Source of the DNA: Candidatus Bipolaricaulota bacterium
GTDB lineage: Bacteria; Bipolaricaulota; Bipolaricaulia; RBG-16-55-9; DRXL01
DNA: 12,914 nt
Reading direction: 5' to 3'
NCBI GenBank assembly: GCA_025057405.1
Contig: JANWXV010000005.1
Coordinates: 1-12,914 of the forward strand
Of this stretch, positions 7,701 to 11,785 are shown piece by piece. Both the position numbers and the translations under genes were made by a program. A model generated the notes under the pieces. That model was not told the DNA's origin and ran no database searches. It worked only from the letters and a program-made list of their open reading frames with translations. The number at the start of each line of letters is the position of its first letter. Position 1 is the first letter of the stretch.

Positions 7701-7858
7701 CCGTGCGCAGCTCCGCAGAGAGAATCAAAGACTTTCACGAAGTAGAGCTGGGCCTCACTGAAGAGATGGCGGTACAAGAGGCGCGGCGGTGTTTGCGCTG
7801 CGATCTGGAGATCCAAAAGAGCCAAGCACAAAGCGCACGAGAAGTTATAGCCAGATAG
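4718..7858 (+). CDS. Fusion of NuoF/HydB-like NADH dehydrogenase with GltD/NfnB-like FAD-NADPH oxidoreductase
   Basis: A 1046-residue multidomain flavoprotein. Residues 1-100: thioredoxin-like 2Fe-2S domain (C29, C34, C66, C70), as in HydB/HndC. About 140-540: NuoF core with FMN/NADH text GRGGAGFPTGLKW (184-196), NADEGDPGAYMDR (212-224) and GAGAFVSGEETALIASIEG (296-314), then a 4Fe-4S cluster (C473, C476, C479, C519). About 543-554: a hinge H-x5-CPAAVC as in HydB. About 560-635: GltD-type ferredoxin domain (C562, C566, C601, C605, C609, C613). About 650-960: two Rossmann folds, FAD site GSGPAG (656-661), nucleotide site GGGNAAVD (787-794) with YRRTRNEMPAF, which suggests NADPH, and GVFAGGDVVTGPKTV closing the FAD site. 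An RRCLRC motif lies near the C-terminus (C1025, C1028). It could connect NADH, NADPH and Fe-S carriers, as in bifurcating enzymes. NuoF-GltD fusions are known in anaerobes; cofactor use here is inferred. Confidence 0.92.
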   Translation: MRRLQDPATLEQWREQIRQQQRPEKITVCNGTGCHAYGCEKVTRAFVEELEHQKPGRSIEVKATGCHGFCERGPIVTVYPEGIFYQQVKPEDVSEIVRKTVINKEVLERLLYVDPMTGQRVIHESQVPFYQKQQRLLLGANGLIDPTSIEDYVALGGYGALAKVLYGWSAEEVIAEVKRSGLRGRGGAGFPTGLKWELCRQARSDTKYIICNADEGDPGAYMDRSLLEGNPHSVLEGMIIGAYAIGASRGVIYVRTEYPLAVKNVTRALEQAREYGLLGDRILGADFSFDVEIRRGAGAFVSGEETALIASIEGRKAEPRQRPPYPVQRGLWGKPTVINNVETWANVPLIINQGADWYSRIGTEKSKGTKIFSLVGKIHNTGLVEVPMGITLKEIIYEIGGGIPRGKRFKAVQTGGPSGGCIPAELLNLPIDYERLTEAGSMMGSGGMVVMDEDTCMVDVARYFMDFLRDESCGKCLSCREGTERMFEILSRICAGQGRPSDLELLEELAHAVKETSMCGLGQSAANPVLSTLRYFRKEYEAHILQKRCPAAVCREIVSSPCQHACPIGAEVPVYIALIAHGRFAEALEVVRKDNPLPSVCGRVCHHPCEAKCRAGDGGEPIAIRALKRFLTDHAPSLGAPRRAVFPTGERVAIIGSGPAGLTCAAELAQMGYRPTVFEALPVVGGMLAVGIPEHRLPKKILQADIEAIKALGVTIQTNTALGREITLDGLFAQGYKAVFIATGAHKSVRLNIPNEDAEGVLPAMEFLKAVNLNETVKIGPRVGVIGGGNAAVDAARVARRLPGVESVSMIYRRTRNEMPAFAEEIEAALEEGIAIHYLAAPKRVITEENRVKALECVRMKLGPVESSGRRQPLPIAGSEFTLDLDTLLVAISEQPEIALQDSQIRVSPWGTIVVDPETLATDRPGVFAGGDVVTGPKTVIEAMAAGKIAARSIDQYLRGVPLTPEYALTRPSRYLEPSVLSEDELLTARRPPMPVRSSAERIKDFHEVELGLTEEMAVQEARRCLRCDLEIQKSQAQSAREVIAR

Positions 7859-7869
7859 GGAGGACAGAT

Positions 7870-8553
7870 ATGGTCACCCTGCGCATCAATGAACTCGATG
7901 TCACACTCGAAGAGGGGACGACGCTGTTGGAAGCGGCGCAGTTCTTGGGCATTGAGATCCCCACGCTCTGTTACGATGACGGCTTAAGCCCCTATGGGGC
8001 ATGCCGGCTCTGCGTGGTGGAAATCGGAAAAGAGCCAAAGACTCGCTTAGTCTCCGCGTGCACCTATCCCGTTGAAGAGGGCTTGGTGGTGCGCACGCAC
8101 TCGACGCGGGTCCTGCAAGCGCGCAAGATGCTCGTCGAACTCATGGTCTCGATTGCGCCCCGCTCCAAGACGCTCCAAGACTTGGCCGCGCAGTTGGGCG
8201 TCCAGCAAGTGCGCTTTGAGACCAGAGATGAAGAGTGCATTCTCTGTGGTTTGTGTGTTCGGATCTGCAAAGAGCAGATGCAATCTGGGGCTATCGGCTT
8301 TGCGGAGCGCGGCTACCGGCGGCGGATCACGACACCCTTTGATAGAAAGTCAGAGATCTGTCGAACTTGCGGGGCGTGTATCTATATCTGTCCGGTCTGT
8401 CAGTTGCGCTGTCAAGGGCCGAAGCCCCCTACGGCCATTTGTGGGTCGTGCTTGCAGCTCTCCCCCTCGTGTGCTGAAGTGTACGATGATCTGATGTGCT
8501 ATATGGGGCCGGCGGGGGTCTGTGGCACGTGCGTAAAAGCACCGAACAAATAA
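7870..8553 (+). CDS. HoxU/NuoG-N-terminal-like iron-sulfur subunit with cysteine-rich tail
   Basis: A 227-residue protein starting at ATG 7870 behind a clear GGGAGGA site that begins at the previous stop. Residues 1-80 are a plant-type 2Fe-2S ferredoxin domain (C34, C45, C48, C64, spacing x10, x2, x15), as in HoxU, HydA or NuoG. The His/Cys-ligated 4Fe-4S domain that normally follows is missing: residues 81-118 hold a helix and linker without cysteines. Then comes a dicluster ferredoxin region (C123, C126, C129, C133; C164, C167, C170, C174). The last 50 residues add C177, C181, C191, C194, C201, C210, C218 and C221, far more than standard HoxU. No hydrogenase H-cluster domain is present. It probably wires the NuoE/NuoF-like subunits to another redox partner, ferredoxin or the following FMN protein. 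Confidence 0.85.
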   Translation: MVTLRINELDVTLEEGTTLLEAAQFLGIEIPTLCYDDGLSPYGACRLCVVEIGKEPKTRLVSACTYPVEEGLVVRTHSTRVLQARKMLVELMVSIAPRSKTLQDLAAQLGVQQVRFETRDEECILCGLCVRICKEQMQSGAIGFAERGYRRRITTPFDRKSEICRTCGACIYICPVCQLRCQGPKPPTAICGSCLQLSPSCAEVYDDLMCYMGPAGVCGTCVKAPNK

Positions 8554-8632
8554 GATCTGTTAACGGATAAAGAGAGAACGGATTAGCAGATAAACAAAGA
8601 TAAACAAATAAGAGAATAGAAAGGAGACTCCC
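8554..8632 (+). promoter_or_regulatory. A-rich leader with short direct repeats before the GltB-like gene
   Basis: This 79-base gap is far more A-rich than its surroundings. It holds AACGGATAA (8562-8570) and AACGGATTA (8577-8585) at a 15-base period, then a perfect tandem of the decamer AGATAAACAA (8588-8597, 8598-8607), and ends with the ribosome site AAGGAGA (8621-8627) before the ATG at 8633. No hairpin or T-run is visible, so it does not look like a terminator. It may be an unstructured translation leader or an operator; no convincing -35/-10 pair was found. Confidence 0.5.
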
Positions 8633-10210
8633 ATGACGTTGAGCAAACTGAATGCCAGTGCGGCAACGTTGACGAAGAACCGAACGGATGACTCTATCAG
8701 CCCCATCAGCGGCATGTGCGTGACGTGCGTGGACGGCTGTATCGGGATGTGCGAGATCGGCAAGTCGGCCTATCGTGGGGCCGAAGTGATCTATCCCCAG
8801 CCGTTTGGGATCATCACGACGGCCTCCGAAAAAGCTTATCCCCTCGATCTCTCCCACTTTACGATCATGGGCACGACCGTCGGCGCTTATGGGATAGCTC
8901 CCGACAGCGACGTGGCGATCTTCCCCAACGTGAGGCTCGAGCGCACGATTGGGCACAAGCACAAGATCAAAGTCAAGCTGCCCATTGTCATCCCCGGTTT
9001 GGGGTCCACGGCCATCGCCAAGAACAATTGGGAGGGCTTGGCGATCGGAGCAGCCCTCGCGGGCATCCCGTTGACGATTGGGGAGAACATCTGCGGCATG
9101 GATGAGAAATCGGAGATCGTCAACGGTCGGGTCGTGCACTCTCCAGAGTTAGCATGGCGCGTCAAGCTCTACAAAGATTGGCAGCGCGACGGCTACGGGG
9201 AGATCATTCTGCAAGCCAATGTCGAAGACACGCGGCTCGGCGCGCAAGAGTATGCGATCTCCAAACTGGGGGTAACCGCCGTTGAACTGAAGTGGGGGCA
9301 AGGGGCTAAGGACATCGGCGGCGAGGTCAAGATCAAAGACTTAAGAAAAGCCCAGCTTCTGAAGCGGCGCGGCTATGTCGTCCTGCCCGACCCGGAGAAC
9401 CCCCAAGTGATAGAGGCCTTTGAGCGCGGGGTCTTTCACGAGTTCGAGCGCCATTCTCGCGTGGGGATGGTCACCGAGGAGGGCTTCTTGAAGCGCGTGG
9501 AAGAGCTGCGCGCGTTGGGAGCGAAGTTCATCTCGCTCAAGACGGGGGCCTATCGTCCGGCGGATTTAGCGCGCGCGGTCAAGTTTGCTTCGGAGGGAAA
9601 GATCGATCTTTTGGTAGTAGACGCGGCGGGCGGCGGAACGGGGATGAGTCCCTGGCGGATGATGAACGAGTGGGGCGTTCCCGGCATCGAGCTGTGGTCT
9701 CTGCTCTATCAATATGCAGATCGTCTCGCCAAGCGCGGCGAATATCTGCCCGATATTGCCATTGCGGGCGGATTCACGTTGGAAGATCAGATCTTCAAGG
9801 GCTTGGCGCTGGGAGCGCCCTATTTTAGGCTGGTAGGGATGGCGCGTGGCCCCTTGGCCGCCGCGATGGTGGGCAAGACGCTGGGGCAGCGCATCGCCGA
9901 AGGGGAAGTCCCAGTCTATGTGGCGCGCTTCGGGCAGAGCGTCGAAGAGATCTTCATCACGGCAGCCGATCTCAAACGCGAGCTGGGCGATGACTTTGCC
10001 CGCGTGCCCACGGGAGCTTTAGGACTTTATACGTACATGCAGCGCTTGGCTCAGGGGCTACGTCAGTTGATGTGCGGGGCGCGCAAGTTCGCGTTGGAGT
10101 ACATTACGCGTGACGACATTGCGGCGTTGACGCGAGAGGCCGCGGCCGTCAGCGGCATCCCGTACGTCATGGAGATAGATGCCCAAGAAGTCGAGCAGAT
10201 TCTTAAGTAG
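8633..10210 (+). CDS. Stand-alone FMN-binding glutamate synthase-type domain protein (GltB-like)
   Basis: A 525-residue protein of the FMN-binding glutamate synthase family (central domain of GltB). Family text includes KWGQGAKDIGGEV (220-232), DAAGGGTGMSP (330-340) with WRMMNEWGVP, and IAIAGGFTLEDQIFKGLALGA (376-396), which together form the TIM-barrel FMN site. The glutamine amidotransferase and GXGXG domains of full GltB are absent, so it cannot by itself release ammonia from glutamine. The usual GltS 3Fe-4S cysteine motif is not seen; instead an N-terminal CVTCVDGCIGMC (C29, C32, C36, C40) could bind a 4Fe-4S cluster. It follows genes carrying the GltD-like module and may be its FMN partner. 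Start at ATG 8633 with AAGGAGA six bases upstream. It may make glutamate from 2-oxoglutarate and ammonia or act on a different substrate; the exact reaction is unknown. Confidence 0.85.
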   Translation: MTLSKLNASAATLTKNRTDDSISPISGMCVTCVDGCIGMCEIGKSAYRGAEVIYPQPFGIITTASEKAYPLDLSHFTIMGTTVGAYGIAPDSDVAIFPNVRLERTIGHKHKIKVKLPIVIPGLGSTAIAKNNWEGLAIGAALAGIPLTIGENICGMDEKSEIVNGRVVHSPELAWRVKLYKDWQRDGYGEIILQANVEDTRLGAQEYAISKLGVTAVELKWGQGAKDIGGEVKIKDLRKAQLLKRRGYVVLPDPENPQVIEAFERGVFHEFERHSRVGMVTEEGFLKRVEELRALGAKFISLKTGAYRPADLARAVKFASEGKIDLLVVDAAGGGTGMSPWRMMNEWGVPGIELWSLLYQYADRLAKRGEYLPDIAIAGGFTLEDQIFKGLALGAPYFRLVGMARGPLAAAMVGKTLGQRIAEGEVPVYVARFGQSVEEIFITAADLKRELGDDFARVPTGALGLYTYMQRLAQGLRQLMCGARKFALEYITRDDIAALTREAAAVSGIPYVMEIDAQEVEQILK

Positions 10211-10261
10211 CTAACGAAGGCTATTGGCGATTATTCGTATCTGAGCGCTTTCACGGGATTG

Positions 10262-10306
10262 AGCCGGTTTATCTGTCAGGCCGGCTAGATCTCTTTTCTT
10301 TTTGAC
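10262..10306 (+). terminator. Candidate intrinsic terminator after the redox block
   Basis: AGCCGG (10262-10267) pairs with CCGGCT (10281-10286) around a 13-base loop, followed by the pyrimidine- and T-rich stretch CTCTTTTCTTTTT. The T-run starts several bases after the stem, so the terminator is imperfect. It lies 51 bases after the stop of the GltB-like gene, and its T-rich tail runs into the -35 box of the tatA promoter. Confidence 0.45.
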
Positions 10307-10330
10307 TTGAATCAGACTTTTTGCTAGAGT
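10302..10330 (+). promoter_or_regulatory. Sigma70-type promoter for tatA
   Basis: TTGACT (10302-10307) and TAGAGT (10325-10330) are separated by exactly 17 bases; they match the -35 consensus at 5 of 6 and the -10 consensus at 4 of 6 positions. The pair lies 24 bases before the tatA ATG and follows a candidate terminator, consistent with a new transcription unit of tatA, sucC and the S55 gene. Confidence 0.6.
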
Positions 10331-10340
10331 GACAGGGTAC

Positions 10341-10347
10341 GGAGGTG
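10341..10347 (+). promoter_or_regulatory. Ribosome binding site for tatA
   Basis: GGAGGTG precedes the ATG at 10354 by six bases. This argues against starting at the in-frame GTG at 10345, which lies within the site itself. Confidence 0.7.
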
Positions 10348-10353
10348 CACCCT

Positions 10354-10608
10354 ATGCGTCATCTGTTTATGAATCTCGGCCCGATGGAGATTCTGCTGAT
10401 CTTTTTGATAGTGCTGCTGATCTTTGGCGGGGCGAAGCTGCCGGAGTTGGCCCGCGGCTTGGGCAGAGCTATCCGCACTTTTAAAGAAGAGTCCGAGGGG
10501 GTCAAAAGAGAGATAGAAAAGGCTGTAGAAAGCTCACCATCGAACTCTGCTAAGCCCGCTGCGGAAAACCCAACCCCTCCTGCGGAGACCACGCCTAAGA
10601 AGAGCTGA
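10354..10608 (+). CDS. tatA: Sec-independent (Tat) protein translocase subunit, TatA/E family
   Basis: An 84-residue single-pass membrane protein. Layout is typical of TatA: a short N-terminus, a transmembrane helix (about residues 11-24, EILLIFLIVLLIFG), a GG hinge at 25-26 followed by AKLPELARGLGRAIRTFKEE, the amphipathic helix on the membrane surface, and a charged then Pro/Ser-rich tail. TatA oligomers form the translocation element that moves folded twin-arginine proteins across the cytoplasmic membrane. The start at ATG 10354 is set by the upstream GGAGGTG; an ATG at 10369 is also possible. No tatB or tatC is in the window. The preceding promoter and the 27-base gap to sucC suggest it leads a new operon. 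Confidence 0.9.
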   Translation: MRHLFMNLGPMEILLIFLIVLLIFGGAKLPELARGLGRAIRTFKEESEGVKREIEKAVESSPSNSAKPAAENPTPPAETTPKKS

Positions 10609-10635
10609 GTCCCGGGGCAACACGGGTGAGATGAG

Positions 10636-11772
10636 ATGCGTCTTCAAGAGTATCAGGGCAAAGAGCTGTTTCAGCGTGTCGGCATCGCTGTCTCGGAGGG
10701 GCGGGTCGCTGCTACCCCCCAAGAAGCCGAAGAGATCGCACGTATCTTGGGAGGCCCCGTCGTCGTCAAAGCCCAAGTCTTGGTCGGGGGGCGGGGCAAG
10801 GCCGGAGGGATCCAACTCGCTCAGACGCCTTCAGAAGCCCGCGCTCATGCTGATCAGATCTTGCAGATGAGCATCAAGGGCGAACGCGTGCGCAAAGTGC
10901 TCATCACCAGAGCCGTAGAGATCGAACGAGAGTTCTATCTCTCGGTGACTGTAGATCGCGGCGCTAAACAGCCTGTGGTGATCTTCTCCGCCGAAGGCGG
11001 AATAGAGATTGAAGAGCTCGCTAAAACACACCCAGAGAAAATTATCAAATTTCATATCAATCCGTTGATGGGGTTGCAAGGGCACCAAGTGCGCACCGCG
11101 CTCTTCCAAGCCAAGCTCGACCCCAAATGGATGACCCCGTTGAGCGAGATCTTCTTCAAGCTCTATGAGGCTTTTACGAAATATCGCGCCAACTTAGTTG
11201 AGATCAACCCGTTGGCGCTGACCCGCGACGGGCGCTGGGTCGCTGTCGATGCCAAAGTGATCGTTGACGACGACGACGTGCCCCCAGAGCTAGGGGGCTG
11301 GGAGGCCGAAGAACTTGCCAGCAGCAGCGAAGAGCGCGCTGCCAAAGAAGCCGATCTTCAGTATGTCAAGCTTGATGGCGCGATTGGTATTATCGGGAAT
11401 GGAGCCGGGCTGGTGATGTCCACGCTCGATTTGGTTGCTCTGAACGGCGGGAAGCCCGCGAATTTCTTAGATGTCGGCGGCGGCGCGAACGCCGAAGTGA
11501 TGAAGAAAGCGCTCAAGATTGTGCTCTCGGACTCGCAAGTGCGCGGGCTGTTTATTAATATCTTTGGCGGGATCACGCGCTGCGACGAAGTAGCGCGGGG
11601 ATTGGTAGCGACCCAGCGTGAGCTGGGGATCGGCGTCCCGATGGTCGTCCGGCTCACCGGCACCAACGAGATCGAGGGGCGCACGATATTACAAGAGCAC
11701 GGGATCACGCCCGTCGCCGGCATGGAAGAAGGCGCCGCGGAGATCGTTCGCAGGGCGTCAACAGCGTCTTAA
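10636..11772 (+). CDS. sucC: Succinyl-CoA synthetase (ADP-forming), beta subunit
   Basis: A 378-residue SucC-family protein, close to the usual 385-390. The N-terminus MRLQEYQGKELFQRVGI opens an ATP-grasp domain with VKAQVLVGGRGKAGG (44-58), the EINPLAL metal-binding region with VAVDAKVIVDDD, and the C-terminal CoA-ligase domain with VKLDGAIGIIGNGAG, NFLDVGGGANAEVMKKALKI and INIFGGITRCDEVARG. The beta subunit binds nucleotide and, with alpha (SucD), interconverts succinate, CoA and ATP with succinyl-CoA. The ATG at 10636 follows GGGTGAG. Normally sucD follows immediately; here the next gene starts 13 bases later and is a peptidase-family gene, so the alpha subunit must be elsewhere. Related acyl-CoA synthetase beta subunits (malate-CoA ligase) share this fold, but succinyl-CoA is the best call. 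Confidence 0.9.
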   Translation: MRLQEYQGKELFQRVGIAVSEGRVAATPQEAEEIARILGGPVVVKAQVLVGGRGKAGGIQLAQTPSEARAHADQILQMSIKGERVRKVLITRAVEIEREFYLSVTVDRGAKQPVVIFSAEGGIEIEELAKTHPEKIIKFHINPLMGLQGHQVRTALFQAKLDPKWMTPLSEIFFKLYEAFTKYRANLVEINPLALTRDGRWVAVDAKVIVDDDDVPPELGGWEAEELASSSEERAAKEADLQYVKLDGAIGIIGNGAGLVMSTLDLVALNGGKPANFLDVGGGANAEVMKKALKIVLSDSQVRGLFINIFGGITRCDEVARGLVATQRELGIGVPMVVRLTGTNEIEGRTILQEHGITPVAGMEEGAAEIVRRASTAS

Positions 11773-11778
11773 GGAGGG
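11771..11778 (+). promoter_or_regulatory. Ribosome binding site for the S55-family gene
   Basis: AAGGAGGG overlaps the sucC stop codon and lies seven bases before the GTG at 11786. It fixes this GTG as the start and implies coupled expression with sucC. Confidence 0.7.
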
Positions 11779-11785
11779 ACAGGCC

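Noticed and set aside
7789..7869. Longer HoxU-like protein starting inside the fusion gene
   Set aside because: The 2Fe-2S ferredoxin domain begins right at ATG 7870, which has a GGGAGGA site.
4245..8553. Respiratory complex I (nuoEFG)
   Set aside because: No membrane subunits or quinone-module genes, a HydB-type N-terminal 2Fe-2S domain on the NuoF part, a GltD fusion and a short NuoG-like subunit all point to a soluble complex.
7870..8553. HydA-type [FeFe] hydrogenase
   Set aside because: The protein ends at 227 residues and has none of the H-cluster motifs.
8429..9139. Antisense open frame of 236 codons opposite the GltB-like gene
   Set aside because: It covers the conserved N-terminus of the GltB-like gene and the intergenic leader, and its translation shows no family motif.
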